In this document: positions 9,761-18,416 of the stretch, one piece after another
Layout of the letters: each line of letters starts with the position of its first letter
How positions within the stretch are numbered: the first letter of the stretch is position 1
Assembly: GCF_003933745.1 (NCBI RefSeq)
Contig: NZ_RSEB01000003.1
Coordinates: 124,001 to 188,000, forward strand
Direction of reading: 5' to 3'
Source of the DNA: Glycomyces terrestris
GTDB lineage: Bacteria > Actinomycetota > Actinomycetes > Mycobacteriales > Micromonosporaceae
Length of the DNA: 64,000 bases
Made by a program: the position numbers and the translations under genes
The notes under the pieces: model-generated
Databases searched by the model: none
What the model was told of the DNA's origin: nothing
The model's input: only the letters and a program-made list of their open reading frames with translations

Positions 9761-11842
9761 GTGCTCAACAACCCGGGCGTCGACGAGTCGTTCCGCCGGG
9801 TCGGCGACGACCTCAGGTCGTGGACCCCCGGCGAGGCCGCGCCGGTGCTGGCGGTGCGCGCGGCCTGCGGCATCGCCGTCGCCATGGCCGCCGTCGCGCT
9901 CCTGGGCCACCCGGGCTGGGGCCAGGCCGCGGCCATGGGCGCCTGGCTCGGCGGCGTCGCGCTCCTCACCCCCGGCACCCGCACCGGGCCCTCGCTGCCG
10001 CTCCTCGTCGGCCTCGCCGGGGCCCTCGGGGTGGCCCTCGGCGCGATCGCGAACCCGGTCGCCCTCGTCGCCGCCGCGGCCGCGTACGCGTTCACGCTCA
10101 CGTTCGTCGGCTCGGTGACGCACATCGCGGGCGTCACGTTCACCGTCTCCGGCATCATGTTCTTCCTCGCCGAGCACATCACCACCGGCACCACCGTGCT
10201 CCTCGCGGCCGCCGCGGTCCTCGCCGGCGGCGTCCTCCAGGCGCTCATGGCGCTCCTGCCCCCGTACTTCCGGTGGGCCGAGGACCGCCGCACCCTCGCC
10301 GACGCGTGGCTCGCGCTCGCCGCCGAGGCCGAGACGCTCGCGTCGAACCCGAACGCGCCCTTCGACACCGAGGCCCTCCACGAGGCCGCCCGCGAACTCG
10401 ACCGCCGCCGGGCCCTCCCGGCCGCGATCCTCGAGGCCCGCCGCCAGATCTACGCCGTCTCCGCCGCGATCGGCCGCACCGCCTCCGCGCGCGCCCGCGC
10501 CGACGCCCAGGACCGCGACACCGTCGCGTTCTACTCCGAGGCCCTGGAGATGGCCGCCCGGCTCCTCACCCACTTCGCCGGGCGCATCACCGCCCGGCGC
10601 CCCGCCGAACTCGACTGGGACGACCTCCTCGCCGGCCTGTCGCAGAACCCGATCGCGACCTCGACCGGGACGATGCCCACCGAGATCGGCGGGCTCCTGC
10701 GCACCCTCCACGACACCGGCGGCTTCGCCGAGCGGATCACCGCCGGCGGCGACGCCGTCGTCGCCGACCCCGCGCTCGCGCACGCCACCTCGACCGCCCG
10801 CCAGGCGATCGGGCAGCTCCGCGCCCGCCTCCACCGCCGCGACCCCGTCATCCACCACGCGCTCCGCCGCGCCGGCGTCATCGCCCTCGCCATGACCATC
10901 GGCCTCGTCTGGCCCACCGGGCACGGCTACTGGATCCCGCTCACCGCGTGGCTGGTGCTCCAGGCCGACTTCTCCGGGACGCTCACCCGCGGCACCACCC
11001 GCGCCGTCGGCACCACCGGCGGGGTCCTCATCGCCTCGCTCCTCGGGCTCCTCATCCCGCAGGGCCAGGTGTGGATCAGCCTCACGATCCTCGCGTTCGC
11101 GCTCGTCGCGTACCTGACGCGGCCGGTGTCGATGCTCGTGTTCGCCGCGGCCGTCTCCGGGTTCACCGTGTTCCAGATCGACCTCACCGGCGAGAACCCG
11201 GTGCTCGCCGCCGTCGACCGGGGCGCGTGCACGCTCACCGGCGCGGCGCTCGCCATCGGCTTCTACGTCCTGGTCCCGACCTGGCAGACCCGCCGCCTCG
11301 GCGACCTCCTCGGCGACCTCGTGGACGCCTACCGCGACTACGCCCGGCTCGTCCTCGACCGGCAGGCGCACCCGGCCGACTACGACCGCCGGACGATGCA
11401 CGCCGCGATCGACCAGGTCCGGGCCCGCCGGGCCGCGCTCACGCAGGCGGCCGACCAGGCGAAGGCCGAGCCGGTCGCGGGCCCGGGGCCGCTCTCGGCG
11501 GACGTGCTCGGCGCCGAGGCCGCGCTCTCGCGGGCCGCGCGGGCCCTGGTGGCGGTGAACGCGACGATCGGCCGCGACGAGGAGGTCCCGGGCCTGGCGG
11601 GCGTGGACGACTTCGCGGACGCGCTCGACGCGGCGTACCTGCGGCTGGCGGCGCTGGCGCGGAACGCGGCGCCGCCGCGGGGCGTGGACCTGAGCGGGGC
11701 GACGCAGCGGCTGGACCGGCGCCTGGGCGCGATCGAGGACCGGGCGACCCGCACGCGCCGCAACGTGCTGCGCTGGGAGTCGGACAACGTGGTGGACGCG
11801 CTCGACGACGCGGCGCTGCTGATGTCGGGGTGGATCGACTAG
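9761..11842 (+). CDS. FUSC family inner-membrane protein
   Basis: A 693-residue membrane protein with the duplicated architecture of the FUSC/aromatic-acid exporter family. A first bundle of about six helices (residues 25-160) is followed by a long soluble helical segment. A second bundle of about six helices (roughly 365-505: [29 protein letters not shown], then [17 protein letters not shown]) is followed by a C-terminal cytoplasmic helical domain. The motif [15 protein letters not shown] and the following [10 protein letters not shown] helix start are typical. Members export aromatic acids or other small molecules, and the substrate here is unknown. The GTG start is supported by the -10 position. 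Its stop overlaps the stop of the convergent small gene at 11839 (CTAG). Confidence 0.85.
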   Translation: MLNNPGVDESFRRVGDDLRSWTPGEAAPVLAVRAACGIAVAMAAVALLGHPGWGQAAAMGAWLGGVALLTPGTRTGPSLPLLVGLAGALGVALGAIANPVALVAAAAAYAFTLTFVGSVTHIAGVTFTVSGIMFFLAEHITTGTTVLLAAAAVLAGGVLQALMALLPPYFRWAEDRRTLADAWLALAAEAETLASNPNAPFDTEALHEAARELDRRRALPAAILEARRQIYAVSAAIGRTASARARADAQDRDTVAFYSEALEMAARLLTHFAGRITARRPAELDWDDLLAGLSQNPIATSTGTMPTEIGGLLRTLHDTGGFAERITAGGDAVVADPALAHATSTARQAIGQLRARLHRRDPVIHHALRRAGVIALAMTIGLVWPTGHGYWIPLTAWLVLQADFSGTLTRGTTRAVGTTGGVLIASLLGLLIPQGQVWISLTILAFALVAYLTRPVSMLVFAAAVSGFTVFQIDLTGENPVLAAVDRGACTLTGAALAIGFYVLVPTWQTRRLGDLLGDLVDAYRDYARLVLDRQAHPADYDRRTMHAAIDQVRARRAALTQAADQAKAEPVAGPGPLSADVLGAEAALSRAARALVAVNATIGRDEEVPGLAGVDDFADALDAAYLRLAALARNAAPPRGVDLSGATQRLDRRLGAIEDRATRTRRNVLRWESDNVVDALDDAALLMSGWID

Positions 11843-12138
11843 AACAGGGCGGCCCGGGCCGCGGCGAGCGCGGCCGCGGCGCGCGCCTCGTCCTCCGCCC
11901 GGAGCGGTTCGAGTTCGATGAGGTCGAGGCCGACGACCTGGAGCTGGTCGGGCAGGCTGAGGTCGTTCGGGAGGCGCGGCACGGGCCGCCGCTCGCGGCC
12001 TTCGACGTCGGCGGCGAGGTCGGCGAGGGCCTGCACGAGTCCGTGCATCGCGTCGGCCCCGGAACGCCAGCGAGCGGGCGACCAGTGGCGCGTGCCTTCG
12101 ACGACGCGCCCGATCGCCCGCTCGAGTCCGGAGCTCAA
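11839..12138 (-). CDS. Small hypothetical protein downstream of Bax inhibitor-1
   Basis: About 99 residues, helical and charged, with no signal or membrane segment. The sequence contains [29 protein letters not shown] and ends in an Ala-rich, Arg-containing helix. I do not recognise a named family. It begins a few bases after the stop of the Bax inhibitor-1 gene, so the two are probably co-transcribed. The most likely start is TTG at 12138, with CAGGGCGAG upstream. The frame is open further upstream into the other gene, so the start is uncertain. Confidence 0.55.
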   Translation of the reverse strand: MSSGLERAIGRVVEGTRHWSPARWRSGADAMHGLVQALADLAADVEGRERRPVPRLPNDLSLPDQLQVVGLDLIELEPLRAEDEARAAAALAAARAALF

Positions 12139-12143
12139 GTCCG

Positions 12144-12956
12144 CTACTCGCCCTGGAAGTAGGAGAGGAGGCGGAGCAGGTTCCAGTACAGGAAGATGAG
12201 GCCCGCGGTGAGGCCGAAGGCGCCGGCCCACGCGTACTTCTTGGGGGCGCCGTTCTGCGCGGACCACTCGATCATGTCGAAGTCGAGGATGAAGGAGAAC
12301 GCGGCCCACAGGGTGAGCGCGATCGCGATGATCCACTGGAGGGTGGTCGGGTCGCCGCCGGGGGCGGCGAACAGGCCGAGGTTGACGCCGAACAGGCTCG
12401 CGACGAAGTTCACCAGGAGCAGGCCCGCGATGCCGAAGCCGGCGCCGACGATGACCTTGGTGAACACCGGGGAGTTCTTGAGGATGCGGAACTTGTACAG
12501 CGCCAGCATGCCGAAGAACACGAGGATGGTCGCGACGAGGGCGTTCACGACGATGCCCGGGAACTGCGCCTCCATGATCGCGCTGAACCCGCCGAGGACG
12601 AGGCCCTGCCCGATGCCGTACGCGAAGGCCACGAAGGGGTTCGTGACCGGCTTGAAGATCGAGAAGATGATGACGACGATGCTCACCAGGCCGCCGAGGG
12701 CCATGAGCATCCCGGCCGTGCCCACGGAGGAGGCGTCGCCGCTGCCGACCATCCCATAGGTGAGGAGCGCGGCGACGAACGTCGCGCCGACGAGGGCGAC
12801 GGTGCGCACGATGACGTCGTCGATCGTCATGGCCTCGGCGCGGGGCGCCTGCGTCATCTGGCCGTAGGGGCCGTAGGCGGCGCCCATGTGCTGCTGCTCG
12901 TTGTACTGGGCCTTCGCCATGCTGCGAAGGGATGAGTTCCTGCTCTGCATTGCCAT
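12144..12956 (-). CDS. Bax inhibitor-1/YccA family membrane protein
   Basis: A 270-residue protein with seven predicted transmembrane segments from residue 50 onward. The N-terminal ~45 residues are polar and cytoplasmic, rich in Gln, Gly and Tyr ([19 protein letters not shown]). The C-terminal membrane part ends in [43 protein letters not shown], which carries the paired aspartates of the YetJ-like pH-gated calcium leak channels of this family. The start at ATG 12956 has GGAGG 11 nt upstream, and an in-frame ATG two codons on is an alternative. Confidence 0.9.
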   Translation of the reverse strand: MAMQSRNSSLRSMAKAQYNEQQHMGAAYGPYGQMTQAPRAEAMTIDDVIVRTVALVGATFVAALLTYGMVGSGDASSVGTAGMLMALGGLVSIVVIIFSIFKPVTNPFVAFAYGIGQGLVLGGFSAIMEAQFPGIVVNALVATILVFFGMLALYKFRILKNSPVFTKVIVGAGFGIAGLLLVNFVASLFGVNLGLFAAPGGDPTTLQWIIAIALTLWAAFSFILDFDMIEWSAQNGAPKKYAWAGAFGLTAGLIFLYWNLLRLLSYFQGE

Positions 12957-13021
12957 GACCTGAGGTCCTCCGTGAATGTTTCAGGGTGGTACCAGCCTAT
13001 CCGGTTCCCGCCCCGATGACG

Positions 13022-13057
13022 ACATCCGGCGGGGGCCTCGCGGCCCCCGCCGGATGT
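13022..13057 (-). terminator. Terminator after 5'-nucleotidase gene
   Basis: A perfect 16-bp stem with a 4-nt loop (13022-13037, 13042-13057), starting 16 nt beyond the stop codon. Confidence 0.7.
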
Positions 13058-13072
13058 GAATCTACTCAGGAA

Positions 13073-14791
13073 CTACGACAGGACGGTGATCCGGCCGAGC
13101 TCCGGCGCCTCCAGCGGGGACTCGGCGGTGCCGAACTCGGCGATGTAGTCCTCGAACGCGTCCACGTCGAGCTCGCCGAAGAGGCGGTTCTCGCCGGCGG
13201 CGAAGGCGGAGAAGGAGTCGCCGCCGTCGGCCAGGAACGAGTTCACGGTGACCCGGTAGACCTGGTCGGCGACGATCGGCTCCCCGTGGAGGGCGAGGGA
13301 GTCGGCGACGATCTGGTCGGTGCCGGTCTTCGTCTTGTCCCACGTGTACGTGAAGCCCTCGGAGACCTGGAGGACCAGGGTCGTCGAGCGGTTCGCGCTC
13401 GGCAGCTGCTGCTGGAGCGCCTGGAGGATCTGGGCGCCGGTCAGGTCGAGGGTGACGACGTAGTTCGCGAAGGGCTGCACGGTGAACACCTCGGCGTACG
13501 TGGCCTCCCCCGGCGTCCCCTCCGCGTACAGCAGGTCGGCCCTGACGCCGCCGGGGTTCATGAACGCGATCTCGGCCCCGCCGGTGTCGGCGCCGGCGGT
13601 GTTCCACAGCTGCGCGTCGGCGATGAGGCTCCCGAGCGGGAACTCCTCGGCGCGGGTCTGGCCGCGCTTGATGTCCTCGGCGAGGTGGCCGACGACGCGG
13701 CCCCCGGCCTCGGCCGCGAGCGGGCCGTACTCCTCCAGGATCGCGGTCTGGTCCTCGTCGGCGGCGACGTCGCGGGTGACGACGGTGTTGGAGCCGACCA
13801 CGGTCGAGCGCACGATGTCCTTGGTGCGCTTGCTGTACGTCGCGTCGATCTCGGTGAACACGCGGCCGTAGTTGGACGCGGAGGTGACCAGGCGCGGGTT
13901 CCCGGCCGGGTCGTCCACGGAGCAGACGTACTCCTGGTGGGTGTGGCCGGAGACGATGACGTCGACGAGCGGGGTCATGGTCTCGGCGATGTCGACGATC
14001 GGGCCGGACATGCCGGTCGCGGTGCCGGCGGCGGACTCGCAGTCGTGGCCGGTGTCCCCGGTGACGGGGACGCCGCCCTCGTGGAGGAGCACCACGATCG
14101 CGTTGACGCCCTGGCGCTTGAGCTCGCGGGCGTACTTGTTCGCGGTCTCGACCTCGTCCTTGAACACCAGGCCCTCGATGCCGGACTTGGAGACGATGTC
14201 GCCGGTGCCCTCGAGGGTCATGCCGATGAAGCCGACCCTGACGCCGCGGCCGAAGTCCTTGACCCAGTACGGGTCGAGGACGGGCCTGCCGGTGACCTCG
14301 TCGACGACGTTCGCGCCGAGGTACGGGAAGTCGGCGCCCTCGAAGTCCTCGTCGCCCTCGATGATGCGGTTGAGCTCCTCGAAGCCGGCGTCGAACTCGT
14401 GGTTGCCGACGGCGGAGACCTCGACGCCCATGGCGTTGAGGGACTCGATGGTGGGCTCGTCGTCGAAGACCGCGGACAGGAACGGGCTGGCGCCGATGAG
14501 GTCGCCGGCGGCCACCGTCGTCGAGTAGCGCTCGCCCTCGCGGGCGAGGTCGAGGTGGGTGGCGAGGTACTCGGCGCCGCCGACGGGCGCGGTGTGGCCG
14601 GGCCAGGTCAGGCTCGAGGCGGCCTCGATGTTGCCGTGGAAGTCGTTGATCGCCAGCAGCTGGAGGTCGACCTCGCTGCCGTGGCCGCTGCCGTGGCCCG
14701 GGCCGAACGACCAGGCGCCGACCGCGATCGTCGTCGCCGCGAGCGCGAGCGCGGCGCCGGCCGCGACGGCGCGGCGTTTGAAGTTGAACAT
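13073..14791 (-). CDS. Secreted 5'-nucleotidase / 2',3'-cyclic phosphodiesterase family protein
   Basis: A 572-residue exported metallophosphoesterase. The Sec signal peptide (FKRRAVAAGAALALAATTIAVGAWS) is followed by a two-metal phosphoesterase domain with LLAINDFHGN (about residue 50), GNHEFDAG, an LLHEGG block and VSGHTHQ. A C-terminal 5'-nucleotidase domain (about 370-560) has GGVRADL, FANYVVTLDLTGAQIL and NSFLADGGDSF. Such enzymes release phosphate and nucleosides from extracellular nucleotides. No LPXTG or lipobox is seen, so the protein is probably released. The ATG at 14791 is preceded by GGAGAG. The 365-bp upstream gap is shared with the divergent acyl-CoA dehydrogenase gene. Confidence 0.92.
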   Translation of the reverse strand: MFNFKRRAVAAGAALALAATTIAVGAWSFGPGHGSGHGSEVDLQLLAINDFHGNIEAASSLTWPGHTAPVGGAEYLATHLDLAREGERYSTTVAAGDLIGASPFLSAVFDDEPTIESLNAMGVEVSAVGNHEFDAGFEELNRIIEGDEDFEGADFPYLGANVVDEVTGRPVLDPYWVKDFGRGVRVGFIGMTLEGTGDIVSKSGIEGLVFKDEVETANKYARELKRQGVNAIVVLLHEGGVPVTGDTGHDCESAAGTATGMSGPIVDIAETMTPLVDVIVSGHTHQEYVCSVDDPAGNPRLVTSASNYGRVFTEIDATYSKRTKDIVRSTVVGSNTVVTRDVAADEDQTAILEEYGPLAAEAGGRVVGHLAEDIKRGQTRAEEFPLGSLIADAQLWNTAGADTGGAEIAFMNPGGVRADLLYAEGTPGEATYAEVFTVQPFANYVVTLDLTGAQILQALQQQLPSANRSTTLVLQVSEGFTYTWDKTKTGTDQIVADSLALHGEPIVADQVYRVTVNSFLADGGDSFSAFAAGENRLFGELDVDAFEDYIAEFGTAESPLEAPELGRITVLS

Positions 14792-15028
14792 GGCTCTCCG
14801 TACGGGGTGGGGTGCGATGGGCGGGGCGGACGCGGGCCCGGCCTGATCCAATCATGGGACGATTGCCCGCGAGTCAACGCAGCATAACGCCTCGGCGAAG
14901 ACCGGGCAACGTAGCACGCCGTGACCGTTCGCGCCCCCTTGCTCCCGGATGCTGGGAGGAACCGGTTTCCTTGGGCCGCAACGGTTCGTTACCGGCACGT
15001 AACCACCGTACGTCCACTTTGCCGAACC

Positions 15029-15057
15029 TTGCCCCATGCGATAACGGTTGCTACAGT
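15029..15057 (+). promoter_or_regulatory. Sigma-70-type promoter of acyl-CoA dehydrogenase gene
   Basis: TTGCCC (15029-15034), a 17-bp spacer and TACAGT (15052-15057) in a relatively AT-rich stretch about 100 bp before the start. The remainder of the 14792-15156 gap shows no gene. Confidence 0.5.
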
Positions 15058-15156
15058 CACTGCGAGAACATTTCGCATATACAGCTTGTCACTTGGTGGG
15101 GACCACCGCACCATGTGCGGACATCGACGAGCGCACGCCCACAGGGGGGTTACCCG

Positions 15157-16356
15157 TTGACGACCGGCTATTTCATGACCGAACAGCATGACACCCTCAG
15201 AGCCCGGGTCCGGGACTTCGCCGAACGCGAGGTCCGCCCGCTCATCCCCGAGATGGAATCCCGGAAGACCGTCCACCACGAGTTGTCCCGGCTCATCGCC
15301 GCGCAGGGCTGGCTCGGCGTCACCATTCCCACCGAGTACGGCGGCATGGGCATGGGCCACCTGGCAAAGACCGTGATCATCGAAGAGCTCGCCCGGGTCT
15401 CCGGCGCCATGGGCGCCATGGTCCAGGCCTCCCAGCTCGGTGTCGCCAAGATCCTCCACTTCGGCTCCGACGAGCAGAAGAAGACCTGGCTGCCCAGGGT
15501 CGCGGACGGCACCTGCCTCCCCACCATCGCCGTCACCGAGACCGCCTCCGGCGGGCACGTCCTCGGCATGCGCGCCAGGGCCGTGCGCGACGGCGACGAC
15601 TACATCCTCAACGGCCACAAGGTGTTCGTCGGCAACAGCCATGTCGGCGACCTGCACGGCGTGGTCGTGCGGACCGGCCTGGGCCCCAAGGGGCTCACGG
15701 CGTTCCTCGTCGAGGCGGACCGGCCCGGGTTCGCGCTGGCGCCGCAGCAGTCCACGATGGGCCTGCACGGCTTCAGCTTCGGCGAGGTCCTGTTCGAGAA
15801 CTGCCGGGTGCCCGCCGCGAACCGGCTGGGCGACGAGGGGGACGGCCTCGCGGTCGCCTACTCGTCGTCGATCCTGTACGGGCGCGCCAACCTCACCGCG
15901 GTCTCGCTCGGCATCCACCAGGCGATCCTCGACGCCACCGTCGAGTACGCCTCGGAGCGGGAGCTGTACGGCAAGCCGATCGCGGAGCTCGACAACGTGA
16001 AGCAGAAGATCGGGCAGATCACCTCGCGGCTGATGACGGCCCGCATCACCGCCTACCACGCGGCCCACCTGCTCGACCGGGGCGAGCCGTGCGACATCGA
16101 GCTGATGAACGCCAAGCTCGTCAACGTCGAGTCGGCGCTCGACTCGGCGCGCGAGGCGATGGAGATCCACGCGGCGATCGGCCTGACGACCGAGCGGCCG
16201 GTGGAGCGGTTCCTGCGGGACGCGTACCACATCTTCGCGCCCGCGGGGACGTCGGACGTGCAGCGCCTGCGGCTCGCCGAGGCCGCGATGGGACGGACCA
16301 GGGGCCAGTGGTCCGAGCGCATCGCGGCGAACGGCGGCGCGGTGGCGGTGCACTAG
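15157..16356 (+). CDS. Acyl-CoA dehydrogenase family flavoprotein, catalytic Glu not at the usual sites
   Basis: A 399-residue FAD enzyme with the three-domain acyl-CoA dehydrogenase fold. Visible are the N-terminal helical domain (WLGVTIPTEYGGMGMGHLAKTVIIEELARVS), the FAD-binding beta domain (IAVTETASGGH, LNGHKVFVGN) and the C-terminal bundle (YASERELYGKPI, MEIHAAIGLTTE). The usual catalytic glutamate in the YEGT segment is replaced by PAGT, in HIFAPAGTSDVQRLR. The alternative position in helix G reads LYGRANL, with no glutamate. The protein may use another base or catalyse a different flavin reaction, as biosynthetic members do. I prefer the TTG at 15157, because AGGGGGG sits 7 nt upstream, while the ATG at 15175 has no ribosome site. 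No beta-oxidation partner is adjacent. Confidence 0.85.
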   Translation: MTTGYFMTEQHDTLRARVRDFAEREVRPLIPEMESRKTVHHELSRLIAAQGWLGVTIPTEYGGMGMGHLAKTVIIEELARVSGAMGAMVQASQLGVAKILHFGSDEQKKTWLPRVADGTCLPTIAVTETASGGHVLGMRARAVRDGDDYILNGHKVFVGNSHVGDLHGVVVRTGLGPKGLTAFLVEADRPGFALAPQQSTMGLHGFSFGEVLFENCRVPAANRLGDEGDGLAVAYSSSILYGRANLTAVSLGIHQAILDATVEYASERELYGKPIAELDNVKQKIGQITSRLMTARITAYHAAHLLDRGEPCDIELMNAKLVNVESALDSAREAMEIHAAIGLTTERPVERFLRDAYHIFAPAGTSDVQRLRLAEAAMGRTRGQWSERIAANGGAVAVH

Positions 16357-16395
16357 AGCGCACCATCCGGAGGGATCGGCCGGATCGGAACGCGG

Positions 16396-16422
16396 AAGAG
16401 GAGGCGGATACCGCCTCCTCTT
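16396..16422. terminator. Bidirectional terminator between acyl-CoA dehydrogenase and GAF genes
   Basis: A 12-bp perfect stem with a 3-nt loop (16396-16407, 16411-16422), ending in TTT on the plus strand, between two convergent genes. Confidence 0.7.
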
Positions 16423-16428
16423 TGCATC

Positions 16429-17031
16429 TCACCCCTGGAGCGGGTTCTCGCCGCCGTACGGGTCGCGGCCCTCGTTGCGCTCGCGGATGCGCTCCATCAC
16501 CTTGGCCGCCATGCCCTTGATGATGTCCAGGCCCGGCCGGCCCCAGTCGTGGGTCTCGGTGTCGACCACGCACACGGTGCCGAGCGTGTTCCCGTCGTCG
16601 TCGATGAGCGGCGCGCCCAGGTAGGAGCGGATGCCGATCTTGTCGACCACGGGGTTCCCCGCGAAGCGCGGGTAGTCGCACACGTCGCCGAGCACGAGCG
16701 CCTTGCCGCGGACCACGACGTGCGGGCAGTAGCCGTGGTCGCGGTCCATCTCGCGGCCGACCTCGACCGCCTCGCCCGCGCCCGCGATGGCCTGGTTCCC
16801 GGCTTCGGCCTCCGGGGCGGCGAGGCCGGCGAAGTACTGCCGGTCCTCGTCGATGAAGTTCACCATCGCGTAGGGCGCGCCGGTGAGCTCGGTGAGCTCC
16901 TTCGCGAGCTGGTCGAACTCGGGGTCCGGCAGGTCGCCGATCCCCAGCTGGCGCAGGCGTTTGACCCGTTCGGGCGCGCGCGGGTCGTCGGGCGTGATCG
17001 TGAGACGGAACTCGTTCTCGGGCATGGACAT
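16429..17031 (-). CDS. GAF domain protein of the conservon operon
   Basis: A 200-residue soluble protein with one GAF domain (about residues 35-185). The features are FDQLAKELTELTGAPYAMVNFIDEDRQYF, a HGYCPHVV strand, and IRSYLGAPLIDDDGNTLGTVCVVD. This is the GAF class of bacterial sensor proteins with a CP motif near the ligand pocket. It is the last gene of the cvn-type operon, 11 bp after the GTPase gene, and probably modulates or senses for that system. Canonical conservons often carry cytochrome P450 genes in this position, so a GAF protein here is a variant. The start ATG 17031 has an AGGAG at 7 nt. Confidence 0.85.
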   Translation of the reverse strand: MSMPENEFRLTITPDDPRAPERVKRLRQLGIGDLPDPEFDQLAKELTELTGAPYAMVNFIDEDRQYFAGLAAPEAEAGNQAIAGAGEAVEVGREMDRDHGYCPHVVVRGKALVLGDVCDYPRFAGNPVVDKIGIRSYLGAPLIDDDGNTLGTVCVVDTETHDWGRPGLDIIKGMAAKVMERIRERNEGRDPYGGENPLQG

Positions 17032-17042
17032 TGCTGGCTCCT

Positions 17043-17645
17043 TTACCGGACGCTCGATGCAGCGGCCGACATCAGGTGCTTGGTCAAGGTGACCAGCACC
17101 AAGGTTGCGGAACGTGGATCGCGTGCGTCGCAGCAGACGATCGGGATATTCGGTTTGAGGTCCAGTGCGGCCCTGACTTCCTCCGGCTCGTAGTGGTACC
17201 CGGAGTCGAACTCGTTCACCGCCACGATGAAGGAGGTGCCGCGCCGCTCGAAGAAGTCGAGCGCCGGGAAGCAGTCCTCCAGCCGCCGCGTGTCCGCGAG
17301 CACGACCGCGCCGAAGGCCCCGTCCGACAGCTCGTTCCACATGAACCAGAACCGGTCCTGCCCGGGGGTGCCGAACAGGTACAGGATGTGCTGCGGGTCC
17401 AGGGTGATCCGGCCGAAGTCCAGGGCGACCGTGGTGGTCGTCTTGTCCCCCACGCCGGTGAGGTCGTCGGTGCCGATCGACGCGGTGGTGATGGTCTCCT
17501 CGGTGCTCAGCGGCTCGATCTCGGAGACCGCGCCGACGAAGGTGGTCTTGCCGACCCCGAAGCCCCCGGCGACGAGCAGCTTGATGGCGGTGGGCAGGGC
17601 TGGTTGTTGTGCGGGCGCTCGGTCAGAGTCGCCGTTGTAGGCCAT
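17043..17645 (-). CDS. Conservon small GTPase (CvnD-like)
   Basis: A 200-residue Ras-like G protein of the bacterial MglA/CvnD group. The P-loop is GGFGVGKTTF, the switch region TTTTVALDFGRI follows, the G3 motif reads LFGTPGQDRF, and the G4 motif is NEFD (residues near 135). The FGTPGQ form, in place of DTAGQ, is typical of conservon GTPases. It would cycle GTP at the membrane under the control of the roadblock protein and the kinase-like protein. The N-terminus overlaps the end of the DUF742 gene by 23 bp, indicating translational coupling. Confidence 0.92.
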   Translation of the reverse strand: MAYNGDSDRAPAQQPALPTAIKLLVAGGFGVGKTTFVGAVSEIEPLSTEETITTASIGTDDLTGVGDKTTTTVALDFGRITLDPQHILYLFGTPGQDRFWFMWNELSDGAFGAVVLADTRRLEDCFPALDFFERRGTSFIVAVNEFDSGYHYEPEEVRAALDLKPNIPIVCCDARDPRSATLVLVTLTKHLMSAAASSVR

Positions 17646-17994
17646 TGAGGAGTGCCTCCAATACGGTTTTGTCGGTGGGATCGACGGCGGGATCGGGTGC
17701 GTGGGCGGTGACGGCGCCGCAGTCGACGAGGTCGGACAGCAGCACCTTGATGACCATGGCGGGGAGCCGCAGGTGGGCCGAGACCTCCGCGACCGAGATG
17801 GGCTCCCGGCAGAGGATCAGCGCTTCGGCGTGCTCGGCCTCCAGCTGCGAGGGACGCAGCTGCCCGGTGGAGCGGACCAGCGAGAGCAGGTCCAGCTTCG
17901 CCGTCGGGGCGGTGCGCCCGTTGCTGACGGTGTACGGCCGGACCAGCGGTCCCGCGTCCTCGTCGAGCAGTGGCCGGTGCTCGAAGTCGCCCAT
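17623..17994 (-). CDS. Conservon DUF742 protein (CvnC-like)
   Basis: A 123-residue protein of the DUF742 family, which looks like a winged-helix fold: VRPYTVSNGRT, LDLLSLV, EAEHAEALILCREPISVAEVSAHLRLPAMVIKVLLSDLVDCGAV. It always sits between the roadblock and GTPase genes in actinobacterial conservons. The start overlaps the preceding stop (TGATG). Its exact role in the signalling complex is not settled. Confidence 0.9.
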   Translation of the reverse strand: MGDFEHRPLLDEDAGPLVRPYTVSNGRTAPTAKLDLLSLVRSTGQLRPSQLEAEHAEALILCREPISVAEVSAHLRLPAMVIKVLLSDLVDCGAVTAHAPDPAVDPTDKTVLEALLNGLQRRL

Positions 17995-18416
17995 CAGCTC
18001 ACCATTTCGCCGCTCGGTCTCCGGACCGGTGTCTCCAGGTACGGCCGCACGCTCTTGACCAGGATGGACATCTCGTAGCCGAGGACGCCCGCGTCCGCCT
18101 CCCTCCCGGCCGCCACGGCCAGGACCGCGCCCTGCCCGGCGGTCGAGACGAACAGCAGCGTGTCGTCCAGCTCCGCCACCACCTGCCGCACCCCGCCGGC
18201 CGAGCCGAACTGGGCGCCCGCGGAGCGGGCCAGGGAGAACATGCCCGACGCGATCGCCGACAGCTGGTCGGCCTGGTCGGTGCCCATGCCGTGGAACGCC
18301 TTCTTGATGCCGTCCGAGGACAGCAGCAGCGCGCTGCGGGTGTGCGGGACCTTCCTGATGAGGCCCGCCAGCAGCCAGCTGAGATCCGTGTGCGCGCCTG
18401 CCTCGTCGCCTGCCAT
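17994..18416 (-). CDS. Conservon roadblock/LC7 protein (CvnB-like)
   Basis: A 140-residue roadblock/LC7 domain protein (LSWLLAGLIRKVPHTRSALLLSSDGIKKAFHGM, then an ADQLSAIASGMFSLARS helix). It is the family partner of MglA-type GTPases and works as a scaffold or GTPase-activating factor. The start and the stop of the kinase-like gene overlap (TAATG). Confidence 0.92.
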   Translation of the reverse strand: MAGDEAGAHTDLSWLLAGLIRKVPHTRSALLLSSDGIKKAFHGMGTDQADQLSAIASGMFSLARSAGAQFGSAGGVRQVVAELDDTLLFVSTAGQGAVLAVAAGREADAGVLGYEMSILVKSVRPYLETPVRRPSGEMVS

